Source: Flavobacteriaceae bacterium (GTDB lineage: Bacteria > Bacteroidota > Bacteroidia > Flavobacteriales > Flavobacteriaceae). Taken from it: DNA of 30,106 nucleotides. The position numbers were made by a program, and so were the translations under genes. Under the pieces are notes generated by a model. It searched no databases. It saw only the letters and a program-made list of their open reading frames with translations, and was not told where the DNA came from. Where the stretch lies: assembly GCA_947482805.1 (NCBI GenBank), contig CANKLK010000008.1, forward strand, positions 1 to 30,106, read 5' to 3'. Below are positions 1-8,305 of the stretch, in pieces (position 1 is the stretch's first letter; each line of letters begins with the position of its first letter).

Positions 1-1
1 A

Positions 2-301
2 TATACGCCGAAAGCGGCAGTGTCCAATTTGATCGAACATCTGCGCACAGACAACAAATTCAACCAAATGGCTGTAGTCATGAATGGTTTGAAAGGGGGT
101 ATCAGTGGCTACGGCTACGGCTACGGCTACGGCTACGGCTACGGCTACGGGGCCGGCTATGGCTACGGGGCCGGTTATGGCTACGGCTACGGCTATTATG
201 GCGACGAGAAAAAGGCAAAGGCAATATGGTGGAAAGCGGCTTACAAAATTCTGTTAATGCCGTTTTTGGCCTTGTTAGGCATTAAGTCTAAAATAAAATA
301 A
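2..301 (+). CDS. wzc: Wzc-like tyrosine-protein kinase / chain-length regulator, C-terminal end (5' truncated)
   Basis: This is an open frame running in from the window edge, so only about the last 99 residues are visible. It reads as the end of the cytoplasmic BY-kinase domain, then a Gly-Tyr-rich segment, then a short basic, hydrophobic tail ending KSKIK. In the Wzc family the C-terminal tyrosine cluster is autophosphorylated and controls polysaccharide export and chain length at the inner membrane. The GYGYGY-type tail is common in Bacteroidota homologues. A GTG at 20 is only an internal valine codon, because the frame is open upstream of it. The stop lies one base before the next ATG, so this gene probably heads the operon. 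Its base composition is visibly more G+C-rich than the downstream genes, which suggests it belongs to the conserved flank of the locus. Family assignment rests mainly on the tail and position. Confidence 0.82.
   Translation, partial: YTPKAAVSNLIEHLRTDNKFNQMAVVMNGLKGGISGYGYGYGYGYGYGYGAGYGYGAGYGYGYGYYGDEKKAKAIWWKAAYKILLMPFLALLGIKSKIK
107..199 (+). repeat. In-frame GGCTAC hexanucleotide repeat encoding the Gly-Tyr tail
   Basis: Seven perfect GGCTAC units occupy 107-148. Degenerate Gly-Tyr and Gly-Ala dipeptide codons follow up to 199. The unit is six bases, so gain or loss of units would change the number of tyrosines without breaking the frame. Fourteen tyrosines lie in this stretch. Confidence 0.9.
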
Positions 302-302
302 C

Positions 303-1586
303 ATGAATAATTACAGAATTGCAATCATCGGCCTTGGATACGTAGGCTTACCACTAGCAGTTGAATTCGGAAAAAAACAACATGCTGTTGGATTCGACAT
401 CAACCAATCTCGTGTTGACGAATTAAACAATGGACATGATAGAACATTAGAAATTAGTGATGAAGATTTAAAAGCAACTTTAGCAAATGTATCTGAAACA
501 GCTAGTTTTAAATGCACTACCAATTTAGAAGAAATAAAAGATTGTAATTACTATATTGTTACAGTACCAACCCCAACTGATAAAAATAACCGCCCTGATT
601 TAACACCTTTATACAAAGCAAGTGAAACTGTAGGTAAAGTATTGAAAAAAGGTGATATTGTAATTTATGAATCTACTGTTTACCCCGGTGTAACAGAAGA
701 TGAATGTGTGCCTGTATTAGAAAAAATTTCTGGACTAAAATTCAATATCGATTTCTTTGCTGGTTATTCTCCTGAGAGAATTAACCCAGGTGATAAAGAA
801 CATACAGTAACTAAAATATTAAAAGTAACTTCAGGTTCTACTCCCGAAATTGCTGAAAAAGTAGATCAGTTATACCGAACCATTATTGTTGCCGGAACAC
901 ATAAAGCCAGTAGCATTAAAGTAGCAGAAGCTGCTAAAGTTATTGAAAATTCTCAACGTGATATCAATATTGCATTTGTAAATGAACTTTCAAAAATTTT
1001 CAGTTTAATGGGTATCAATACTAACGATGTATTGGAAGCAGCAGGTACCAAATGGAATTTCCTAAAGTTCAAACCAGGCTTAGTAGGCGGACATTGTATA
1101 GGAGTTGATCCATATTATTTAGCACAAAAAGCACAAGAAGTTGGCTACCATCCTGAAATTATATTAGCAGGACGCAGGCTAAATGATAGCATGGGTGCTT
1201 ATGTGGCCAATGAAACTATCAAGCATATGATCAAAAAGGACATTAAAGTAAAAAATGCAAATGTATTAATGCTTGGTTTTACTTTTAAAGAAAACTGTCC
1301 TGATGTGCGCAATACTAAAGTCATTGATATCATAAACGAGTTAAATACTTACCATGTAAACTTAACTGTTGTTGACCCTTGGGCTGAACCTGCAGAAGTA
1401 AAACATGAATACCATTTAACAACTCAAAAAGAATTGCCAGCAAATACCAAATTTGATGCAGTTGTCTTAGCTGTTGGTCACAATGAATTCAAAGAAATTG
1501 ATATCCATAGTTACCTAAATCCAAACCACGTCATCTTTGACGTAAAAGGATTGCTGGATAGATCTTTAGTTGACGGAAGTTTGTAA
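303..1586 (+). CDS. tviB: UDP-N-acetylhexosamine 6-dehydrogenase (TviB/WbpO type)
   Basis: Oxidises C6 of UDP-GlcNAc or UDP-GalNAc to the uronic acid using NAD+, in the cytoplasm. The 427-residue length is normal for the UDP-glucose/GDP-mannose dehydrogenase family. An N-terminal Rossmann motif (GLGYVGLP, residues 10-17) is followed by YESTVYPG (about 122-129) and YSPERINPG (about 155-163). The catalytic cysteine is Cys265 in the [12 protein letters not shown] motif. The sequence closely resembles Salmonella Typhi TviB from memory, including GRRLND and FTFKENCPD, which points to an N-acetylhexosamine rather than glucose substrate. The start is one base after the wzc stop. The following gene is a TviC/WbpP-like 4-epimerase, so the pair should yield UDP-GalNAcA or UDP-GlcNAcA. 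Which epimer is oxidised cannot be told from the sequence. Confidence 0.93.
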   Translation: MNNYRIAIIGLGYVGLPLAVEFGKKQHAVGFDINQSRVDELNNGHDRTLEISDEDLKATLANVSETASFKCTTNLEEIKDCNYYIVTVPTPTDKNNRPDLTPLYKASETVGKVLKKGDIVIYESTVYPGVTEDECVPVLEKISGLKFNIDFFAGYSPERINPGDKEHTVTKILKVTSGSTPEIAEKVDQLYRTIIVAGTHKASSIKVAEAAKVIENSQRDINIAFVNELSKIFSLMGINTNDVLEAAGTKWNFLKFKPGLVGGHCIGVDPYYLAQKAQEVGYHPEIILAGRRLNDSMGAYVANETIKHMIKKDIKVKNANVLMLGFTFKENCPDVRNTKVIDIINELNTYHVNLTVVDPWAEPAEVKHEYHLTTQKELPANTKFDAVVLAVGHNEFKEIDIHSYLNPNHVIFDVKGLLDRSLVDGSL

Positions 1587-1598
1587 GTATTAAAAAAC

Positions 1599-2549
1599 AT
1601 GAAAATTCTAATCACCGGTGGAGCCGGATTCATAGGTTCTAACCTGGTTGAATCATTATTACAAAATGATAAAATTTCATTAGTTAGAGTTTTAGACAAT
1701 TTTGCCACCGGACATAAAAAAAATATTGAAGAGTTTTTCTCAAACCCAAAATTTGAATTAATTGAAGGCGATATTCGAAATATGGATGATTGCTTGTTAG
1801 CCTCTAAAGGAATAGACGCCATTAGCCATCAAGCTGCTTTGGGTTCAGTGCCTCGAAGCATTGCTGACCCATTAACCTCCCATCAAGTAAATGTAAATGG
1901 ATTTATCAATATTTTGGAAGCAGCAAGGGCAAATAATATAAAACGAATCGTTTATGCCTCCTCTTCATCTGTTTATGGCGATTTGCAAGATTCACCCAAA
2001 GTTGAAACCAGAGTTGGGAAAGTGCTTTCACCTTATGCAGCCACAAAAATGACCGATGAATTGTATGCTGAGGCTTATGCAAAAAATTATGATATGACCA
2101 TCTGTGGTTTCAGGTATTTTAACGTATTTGGACCAAAACAAGACCCTGAAGGTCCTTATGCTGCCGTTATTCCTTTGTTCATAAAAGCTGCCTTAACCAA
2201 TACATCTCCATTAATTAACGGTGATGGAACAATTACACGTGATTTTACACCTGTAAGCAATGTAGTTCAAATAAACACCAATGGTTTAGTACTTCCTTTG
2301 CCAGAATCCGAACACTATGTTTTTAACGTAGCATGCGGTAAAACCACAGATTTAACTTCTTTATGGAACATGATTAAGGACATTACAAAAGCAACATCAC
2401 AAGCTAATTATGGTCCAAACAGAAATGGAGATATCATGTTCAGTTTAGCCAATATTGAAAATGCTAAAAAAATATTAGGTTATTTACCTGATGCTGACAT
2501 AGAGAAACAATTAACAAAAACTATTAAAGAATATAAATCAGCTAAGTAA
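1599..2549 (+). CDS. tviC: UDP-N-acetylglucosamine/glucuronic acid 4-epimerase (TviC/WbpP type)
   Basis: This is an extended short-chain dehydrogenase that interconverts gluco and galacto configurations at C4 of a UDP-HexNAc or its uronic acid. The NAD-binding GGAGFIG motif is at residues 7-13. HQAALGSVPRS (about 77-87) is characteristic of the WbpP/TviC subfamily. A serine-rich segment lies at 121-124 and the catalytic Tyr146-x3-Lys150 pair is intact, followed by RYFNVFGP. The 316-residue length is normal. It sits 12 bases after the dehydrogenase and its stop overlaps the next start by one base (TAATG), so translation is probably coupled. The substrate follows from the partner gene: UDP-GlcNAc to UDP-GalNAc before oxidation, or UDP-GlcNAcA to UDP-GalNAcA after it. 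Confidence 0.9.
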   Translation: MKILITGGAGFIGSNLVESLLQNDKISLVRVLDNFATGHKKNIEEFFSNPKFELIEGDIRNMDDCLLASKGIDAISHQAALGSVPRSIADPLTSHQVNVNGFINILEAARANNIKRIVYASSSSVYGDLQDSPKVETRVGKVLSPYAATKMTDELYAEAYAKNYDMTICGFRYFNVFGPKQDPEGPYAAVIPLFIKAALTNTSPLINGDGTITRDFTPVSNVVQINTNGLVLPLPESEHYVFNVACGKTTDLTSLWNMIKDITKATSQANYGPNRNGDIMFSLANIENAKKILGYLPDADIEKQLTKTIKEYKSAK

Positions 2550-3547
2550 TGACTCAAATTATTGCAGAAATAGCGCAAGCGCATGAAGGGAGTTTGGGTA
2601 TAGCGCACAGTTATATTGACGCCTTGGCTGATTGTGGTGTGGATGCTGTAAAGTTTCAAACTCATATTGCAAATGCTGAAAGTAGTGAATTTGAGCAATT
2701 CAGAGTTAATTTTAGTTATGAGGACAAAACTCGTTTTGATTATTGGAAACGGATGGAGTTCACGTTAGAACAATGGGTGGGTTTAAAAAAACATTGTGAA
2801 GATAAAGGAGTTGAATTTCTTTCATCTCCATTTTCTATTGAAGCAGTTGAATTATTGGAAAAACTAAATGTTAAAAGATATAAAATCGGATCTGGAGAAT
2901 TATCTAACTTTCTAATGTTAGATGCAATAGCCAAAACTAGAAAACCAATCATTTTATCTTCAGGAATGAGTGATTGGAATGAATTAGATGATTCAATTAA
3001 TTTTCTAAAAAAATACAACAATAAAATTAGTTTATTACAATGTACTACTGCCTACCCTACCCAACCTGAGCAGTGGGGTTTAAGTGTAATGCAAAAAATG
3101 AAAGACAGATATCAAATTGAAGTTGGTTTTTCAGACCATTCAGGTGACATATATGCTTGTTTAGCTGCTACTAGTTTAGGTGCTGAAATTCTAGAATTTC
3201 ATGCTGTTTTCAATCATAGTATGTTCGGTCCAGATGCAAAGGCTTCCTTAAATATAGAACAAATTTCTCAATTGGTTAATGGAGTAAGAGCAATAAATAT
3301 TTCATTGAATACTCTTCAATTAAAAGAAGATATAACTAATTTTTCTCAAATAAAAACAATGTTTGGTAAATCTTTGGCAACCAAAGTTGATGTAAAAAAA
3401 GGTAATCTTATCTCAAGTACTGAATTAGAAAGCAAAAAACCAGGAGACAAAGGTATTCCAGCAAAATATTTTGAAAATATTATAGGTAAAAAATGGAATA
3501 ATGACTTATCAGCCAATTCATTTATCAATGAAAATGATATCACATGA
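2549..3547 (+). CDS. neuB: N-acetylneuraminate synthase family protein (nonulosonic acid synthase)
   Basis: Condenses an N-acylated hexose such as ManNAc with phosphoenolpyruvate to form a nine-carbon nonulosonic acid. The NeuB TIM barrel comes first, with VDAVKFQTH (31-39), LSSPF (91-95), KIGSGE (112-117), LQCTTAYPT (163-171) and GFSDHSGD (193-200). A C-terminal antifreeze-like SAF domain follows at about 275-330, including PGDKG. The N-terminal AEIAQAHEGS and the FDYWKRMEFT segment differ from classical E. coli-type NeuB and suggest a separate subfamily, so the exact sugar may not be plain Neu5Ac. Its stop overlaps the neuC start as ATGA. A NeuC partner without PseB/PseC or LegB/LegC genes in the window argues for a ManNAc-derived product. 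Confidence 0.92.
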   Translation: MTQIIAEIAQAHEGSLGIAHSYIDALADCGVDAVKFQTHIANAESSEFEQFRVNFSYEDKTRFDYWKRMEFTLEQWVGLKKHCEDKGVEFLSSPFSIEAVELLEKLNVKRYKIGSGELSNFLMLDAIAKTRKPIILSSGMSDWNELDDSINFLKKYNNKISLLQCTTAYPTQPEQWGLSVMQKMKDRYQIEVGFSDHSGDIYACLAATSLGAEILEFHAVFNHSMFGPDAKASLNIEQISQLVNGVRAINISLNTLQLKEDITNFSQIKTMFGKSLATKVDVKKGNLISSTELESKKPGDKGIPAKYFENIIGKKWNNDLSANSFINENDIT

Positions 3548-4704
3548 CGAATAAAAGAAAAGTTTGTGTAGTAGTAACTGCAAGACCCAGTTACAGCAGA
3601 ATAAAAACCGCATTAAAAGCTATCCAGGATCATCCTAACCTTGAACTTCAATTGGTAATTGCTGCATCAGCATTATTAGATAGATATGGCTCAGCGGTTA
3701 ATTATATTGAAAATGACGGATTTACTATAAGTGCCAAAGTTTTCAATGTTTTAGAAGGTGAAAACTTAACTGCAGCTGCCAAAACTACTGGAATAGGAAT
3801 ACTTGAATTATCAACTGTTTTTGATAATCTTTCACCTGATGTTGTTGTTACAGTTGCCGATCGTTTTGAAACAATGGCTACTGCTATTTCCGCTTCATAC
3901 ATGAATATTCCTTTGGCACATGTACAAGGTGGAGAAGTTACAGGAAACATAGACGAAAAAGTACGCCATGCCATTACAAAATTGAGTGATTATCATTTTG
4001 TAGCATCTGATTCATCAAAAGAAAGGGTAATAAAATTAGGTGAAAATCCTGAAATGGTCTTTAATACTGGTTGTCCGAGCATTGATTTAGCAGCCGAAGT
4101 TTTAGAAAACCCATCATTTGATTTTGATTTATTTGAAAAATATAGTGGCTCAGGCAAAAAACTTGACCTAAGTAATGGCTATTTGGTGGTAATGCAACAT
4201 CCAGTTACTACTGAACATGAGTCATCTAGAAATCATATAGAAATTACATTAGAAGCATTACACGAATTAAACAAACCCATTTTGTGGTTTTGGCCAAATG
4301 TTGATGCTGGTGCAGATGGAACATCAAAAGGCATACGTGTTTTCAGAGAAACAAAAGACGCATCAAACTTTCATTTTTTCAAAAACATGAAACCAAATGA
4401 TTTTTTAAGATTATTAAAAAATGCTGATTGCTTAATTGGAAATTCAAGTGTAGGTATTCGTGAATGTGCATTTTTAGGTGTACCAGTTGTAAATATTGGA
4501 AGCCGCCAATCTGGAAGAGACAGAGGTGCAAATGTGATTGATGTAAATTATGATAAAGAAAGTATTAAAAATGCCATTCTTAAACAAATAGAAAATGGGC
4601 ATAAACATAGTGACACAATTTATGGTAATGGAACTGCTGGTGAAAAAATAGCAAACCTGCTTGCAGAATTGCCACTAATATTTGATAAAAAACTAATGTA
4701 TTAA
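3544..4704 (+). CDS. neuC: UDP-N-acetylglucosamine 2-epimerase, hydrolysing
   Basis: Converts UDP-GlcNAc to ManNAc plus UDP, the first committed step of sialic-type acid synthesis. Residues 12-18 (TARPSYS), ADRFETMA (105-112) and the QGGEVTGNIDEKVRH block (128-142) match the NeuC branch rather than the non-hydrolysing WecB branch. SSVGIRE and SRQSGR lie near the C-terminus. The length of 386 residues is typical. It overlaps neuB by four bases (ATGA) and is followed after one base by a FemAB-like gene. A LegG-type reaction on a di-N-acetylated substrate is the alternative, but no legionaminate dehydratase or aminotransferase is present to make such a substrate. Confidence 0.92.
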   Translation: MTNKRKVCVVVTARPSYSRIKTALKAIQDHPNLELQLVIAASALLDRYGSAVNYIENDGFTISAKVFNVLEGENLTAAAKTTGIGILELSTVFDNLSPDVVVTVADRFETMATAISASYMNIPLAHVQGGEVTGNIDEKVRHAITKLSDYHFVASDSSKERVIKLGENPEMVFNTGCPSIDLAAEVLENPSFDFDLFEKYSGSGKKLDLSNGYLVVMQHPVTTEHESSRNHIEITLEALHELNKPILWFWPNVDAGADGTSKGIRVFRETKDASNFHFFKNMKPNDFLRLLKNADCLIGNSSVGIRECAFLGVPVVNIGSRQSGRDRGANVIDVNYDKESIKNAILKQIENGHKHSDTIYGNGTAGEKIANLLAELPLIFDKKLMY

Positions 4705-4705
4705 A

Positions 4706-5449
4706 ATGTTAGAGATTGAATACGAAGGTTTAAAGTATTGTAGACTTCTATCGTCAGGAATCAACCAAAATACAACGAACGATTTAAAATCAAATTTTGA
4801 TTATGCATTTGTGGTAAGTTATGATGGAATTTTTGAGGATTCTGATTTTAAGATTCTTGACAAGAATGCTTGTTTATTCGATTTGGAATTGAGGAATGAG
4901 GAAATTGTAAATAATTTTAATTCGACTAGTAGAAATGAATACAGAAGAACTTTCAGAACAGAAGGATTATTGTTTCATTTTGGTTACGTAAATTTTGAAG
5001 AATATTATCAGTTTTACAAAATTGCCGAACAAGCGAGAAATTGGTTTCCAGTTCCTGAAATTGAGTTAAAAAAATGCCTTCTATTTACTGCTTCATTTGA
5101 AGGAGAGTTAATTTCAGGAATGTCTTGTTATACAGGAGGAGATACAGTGAGAGTAAGCAGAATTTATTCCACAAAAAGAATTAATAAAAATCCAAAACTA
5201 AATGGAACCATTTATGGCGGATCGGCAAAAAGACTTGTTATAGAAATTTGTGATTACGCAAGAAAGCAAGGTTTTAAATTTGTTGATTTGGGTGGTGTTG
5301 ATTTAAGTGGAAATGAAAAATCAGGTATTTCAGACTTCAAGTTATCATTAGGAGGTAAAATTGTACCCGTGAAAATTGGTAGGTTTGTAAAACAAATATT
5401 TGCAGAAAGACAAAAGGATTTGTTATTACAGGGAATTGATATTACGTAA
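4706..5449 (+). CDS. FemAB/GNAT-fold acyltransferase-like protein
   Basis: This is a 247-residue soluble protein without signal peptide. The clearest feature is the C-terminal half, where KFVDLGGVDLSG (191-202) is followed by KSGISDFKLSLGG (205-217). That is the ending seen in FemAB-like and BioF2/GNAT_6-type acyltransferases, where the Gly-Gly-Val segment and the xFK-x-FGG motif close the second GNAT subdomain. STSRNEYRRTFR (73-84) resembles the basic helix of the same fold. Members transfer amino acids or acyl groups to amino groups. Its place between neuC and a formyltransferase suggests it acylates an amino group on a nonulosonic acid or its precursor. The donor cannot be predicted. It is shorter than true FemA/FemX proteins. 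Confidence 0.68.
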   Translation: MLEIEYEGLKYCRLLSSGINQNTTNDLKSNFDYAFVVSYDGIFEDSDFKILDKNACLFDLELRNEEIVNNFNSTSRNEYRRTFRTEGLLFHFGYVNFEEYYQFYKIAEQARNWFPVPEIELKKCLLFTASFEGELISGMSCYTGGDTVRVSRIYSTKRINKNPKLNGTIYGGSAKRLVIEICDYARKQGFKFVDLGGVDLSGNEKSGISDFKLSLGGKIVPVKIGRFVKQIFAERQKDLLLQGIDIT

Positions 5450-5455
5450 AAAAGT

Positions 5456-6421
5456 ATGATTCAAATAATAGGCCACAACGAAATTGTAATCAATTTATGT
5501 AAAACATTAAAAAGCAATCATATTGCTTTTAAGGTTTATAGCAATTTAGAAATCCCTGAAATTGGGCAAGAATACTCTAAATTAGATTCATTAAAAGAAC
5601 TTAAAGATGAATTATTAAAAGTAAAAGATAAAACACTAATTATTTCTGCGGGTGCGCCTTGGATTATGGATAAAGAGTTTTTAGAAGCTTTTGAACCAAA
5701 TGGAATATTGAATATACATGGAACGGCACTACCAACTGACAGAGGTGGAACGGTTGTTTCTTGGCTTATTATGAATAAAAAAAGATTAGGCAATGCAATC
5801 ATTCATAAAATGGTAAGTAAGCCAGACGCAGGACCCATTCTTTTATCCGAAGAATTTATTTATCCAGTAGAATGTCATTATCCGCAAGATTATTTAATAC
5901 ATTATAATCAACAGCAAGAAAAACTAGTTACTAAACTTTGTTTGATGTGGGCTAAACAAGAAATTGATTTATTAAAAACATCTGAGCAACCACATTACTT
6001 ATCAACTTACTGGCCAAGATTAAAAACAAATTTGAATGCTTGGATAAATTGGAGTTGGACGGGAAATGATATTGAACTATTTGTACGCGCTTTCGATGAG
6101 CCTTACTTAGGTGCATTGACCACTTGGAGAGGAAAACAAGTACACTTAAAAAAGTGCTTTTTTCAACAAGATGCACATTTTCATCCTTTCCAATTTGGTT
6201 TAATATTTAGGGTTAGAAAAACAGATGAGTTGCATTATTTAGCAATTGCTGTTGAAGGTGGAACTTTATATTGCGAAGATTGCAATGATGAAAATGGAAA
6301 CTCTTTGATGAACAAAATAAAGGAAGGTGACCGTTTTCAAACCAAGGAAAATAAATTATTTGAAGCACAAAAACGAACAGTGAAAACTAAACAAGGTTTG
6401 AATGTTCAAGGTGATTTTTAA
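5456..6421 (+). CDS. Formyltransferase family protein, probable sugar N-formyltransferase
   Basis: Likely transfers a formyl group from N10-formyltetrahydrofolate to an amino sugar. The N-terminal half carries the formyltransferase signature as NIHGTALPTDRGG. Asn86 and His88 are followed by Asp124 in KPDAGPIL. The 36-residue spacing from His to Asp equals that of the His110/Asp146 pair of E. coli Fmt, so the catalytic triad looks intact. The C-terminal part (about 200-245: NDIELFVRAFDEPYLGA, then GKQVHL) resembles the Fmt C-terminal domain. The N-terminus (IIGHNEIVINLCKTL) is a short Rossmann start typical of sugar formyltransferases rather than Fmt. Genuine methionyl-tRNA formyltransferase is unlikely in a polysaccharide locus. 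The partner deacetylase starts in the stop codon (TAATG). Confidence 0.8.
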   Translation: MIQIIGHNEIVINLCKTLKSNHIAFKVYSNLEIPEIGQEYSKLDSLKELKDELLKVKDKTLIISAGAPWIMDKEFLEAFEPNGILNIHGTALPTDRGGTVVSWLIMNKKRLGNAIIHKMVSKPDAGPILLSEEFIYPVECHYPQDYLIHYNQQQEKLVTKLCLMWAKQEIDLLKTSEQPHYLSTYWPRLKTNLNAWINWSWTGNDIELFVRAFDEPYLGALTTWRGKQVHLKKCFFQQDAHFHPFQFGLIFRVRKTDELHYLAIAVEGGTLYCEDCNDENGNSLMNKIKEGDRFQTKENKLFEAQKRTVKTKQGLNVQGDF

Positions 6422-7353
6422 TGATGCAATTATTAATTGTTAACTTTCATTATTACGGAAATCAACAGTACAAATCAGGTATATATCCTGTAAGGCCTGC
6501 ATTTTTTGAAAATCAGTTGAAAGTTATTTCAAAAGAATACCAATTTATTAGTCAAACAAACTTGGCTAAGTTAATTCAAGAACAAGAATTTCCAGAAGGC
6601 AAGTATTGTTTAATTACTTTTGATGACGGACTAAAACAACAAATGTCTGCGTTTAATTGGCTAACTGAAAACAATATACCAGCAATATTTTATGTACCTA
6701 CAATGCCAATAATGGAAGGCAAAGTTTTAGATGTTCATAAATTACATTTTATAAGAGCAAACATCGAAGATAATGAGCTTATCAAATTATTGCAGAAAGA
6801 GCCTTCTTATGAATACACCCAAATTGATAAAGAAATAGCCGTAAATCAATACAAATACGACAATGAACTTGCCAGAGAAATTAAATACCAATTAAATTTT
6901 AAATGGACAAGCGAAGCAAAAGATTCATTCATAAATAACACTTTTAATCAATTGTTTCCAAATGAGTCTATATTTTCGAATGAATTTTACATGAATGAAT
7001 CGGATATACAACACTTGGCAAATGCCAATATGCTTGGTTCACATGGTCATGCGCATATTCCCTTAGCACAAAGTAATAATGCAAAGAATGATATTTTAAC
7101 CTCAATAAATTTCTTAGAGCAGCTTACGCAAAAACCTATACTTTCTTTTTCATATCCTTATGGAAGCACGGCAGCAGTAAACGTAAGTACCACAGAACAT
7201 TTTATTGATTTGAATGCAGTTTTTGCATTAACCATGTGGCGAGGTATTAATGAAAATGAAGATTTTAAGCAACAACCTTTTTTACTTAAAAGGATTGACA
7301 CCAATGATGCTCCCGCTGGTAAGAATAACTCACATACCTATTCATTGAGTTAG
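6421..7353 (+). CDS. Polysaccharide deacetylase (NodB domain) family protein
   Basis: This is a metal-dependent carbohydrate-esterase-4-like hydrolase that would remove an N-acyl group from a sugar. Motif 1 is LITFDDG (64-70, Asp68/Asp69). Motif 2 is SHGHAH (207-212), giving the His208-x3-His212 metal pair. Motif 3 is FSYPYG (243-248). About 137 residues separate motifs 1 and 2, much more than the roughly 50 of a simple NodB domain, so the protein has a sizeable insertion. There is no signal peptide, which points to a cytoplasmic soluble sugar or sugar nucleotide substrate rather than finished polymer. Two ATG codons are adjacent at 6421 and 6424; the first gives the one-base overlap with the formyltransferase gene. 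Deacetylation followed by formylation or another N-acylation is the obvious joint role. Confidence 0.85.
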   Translation: MMQLLIVNFHYYGNQQYKSGIYPVRPAFFENQLKVISKEYQFISQTNLAKLIQEQEFPEGKYCLITFDDGLKQQMSAFNWLTENNIPAIFYVPTMPIMEGKVLDVHKLHFIRANIEDNELIKLLQKEPSYEYTQIDKEIAVNQYKYDNELAREIKYQLNFKWTSEAKDSFINNTFNQLFPNESIFSNEFYMNESDIQHLANANMLGSHGHAHIPLAQSNNAKNDILTSINFLEQLTQKPILSFSYPYGSTAAVNVSTTEHFIDLNAVFALTMWRGINENEDFKQQPFLLKRIDTNDAPAGKNNSHTYSLS

Positions 7354-7354
7354 T

Positions 7355-8305
7355 ATGTACAAAATAAGAATAGCAGAAACTGAAAATTTTAGCGAAAGTG
7401 TAATTTCTAAATTAAAAGAAATTGCAATGGTTGATGTTATTGAAACTGAAAAAACTGAGCTAAAAAAATGTTTAGAGGATTACGATGTATTTTGGTTCAG
7501 ACTAAAATTTAAAATTGAAGAAACTGATTTTCCTGAAAACAATCGTTGTAAATACATTCTTTGTCCAGTTACAGGAATTGATCATATAGATTTAGATGCT
7601 TGCGCAAAAAGAGGAATAAAAGTTTTGTCGCTTAAAGGCGAAAAAGAATTTTTAAAGAAAGTGAGAGCAACAACCGAACATACGCTTGCACTTACACTAG
7701 CACTTTTAAGGCAAATACCACAATCCGTAGATTCAGTTAAAAACCACAATTGGCAAAGAGATTTGTTTAAAGGAAACGAAATTTTTGAAAAAAAAGTGGG
7801 CATTTTAGGTGTTGGCAGATTAGGAAAAATAACTGCACAATATTTTAACGCATTAGGTGCAGAGGTTTATGGATATGATGTGGTAGAATTTGATAACTCT
7901 ATTTGTGCAAAAACAAATTCAATTGAGGAATTGGTTTCAATGGTTGATATATTAAGTATTCATGTGAATTACGAACAAAGCACTCATCACTTAATTAACA
8001 AAGGCATTTTTGAAAAAATGAAACCTACATCTTTTTTTATTAATACTTCAAGAGGTGCGGTTGTGGATAGTGATGCATTATTAGAAGCTCTACAAAATAA
8101 AAAGATAAAAGGTGCTGCATTAGATGTAATTGAAAATGAATTTGACATTACCCAAAATAAATTGATAGCATACGCATCTCAAAACAATAATTTAATCATT
8201 ACGCCACACATAGGCGGCAATACATGGGAATCGTTTTCGAAAACAGAGTTATTTATGGTTGAGAAATTAAAAGAGAGGATAGATTTGAATAAAATCAATA
8301 ATTAG
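7355..8305 (+). CDS. D-isomer-specific 2-hydroxyacid dehydrogenase family protein
   Basis: This NAD(P)-dependent dehydrogenase interconverts a 2-keto acid and a D-2-hydroxy acid. The nucleotide-binding GVGRLG is at 152-157. The catalytic residues are Arg233 in NTSRGAVVD, Glu262 in ALDVIENE and His285 in ITPHIGG. VTGIDHIDLDA (72-82) is the usual substrate-domain motif. At 316 residues it lacks the extra regulatory (ACT) domain of SerA-type phosphoglycerate dehydrogenases. It starts one base after the deacetylase stop and is followed by 505 bases with no intact gene, so it ends this tight sub-operon. A housekeeping serine role is unlikely here; it may make a D-hydroxyacyl precursor or act on the sugar acid itself, which is inference. 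Confidence 0.85.
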   Translation: MYKIRIAETENFSESVISKLKEIAMVDVIETEKTELKKCLEDYDVFWFRLKFKIEETDFPENNRCKYILCPVTGIDHIDLDACAKRGIKVLSLKGEKEFLKKVRATTEHTLALTLALLRQIPQSVDSVKNHNWQRDLFKGNEIFEKKVGILGVGRLGKITAQYFNALGAEVYGYDVVEFDNSICAKTNSIEELVSMVDILSIHVNYEQSTHHLINKGIFEKMKPTSFFINTSRGAVVDSDALLEALQNKKIKGAALDVIENEFDITQNKLIAYASQNNNLIITPHIGGNTWESFSKTELFMVEKLKERIDLNKINN

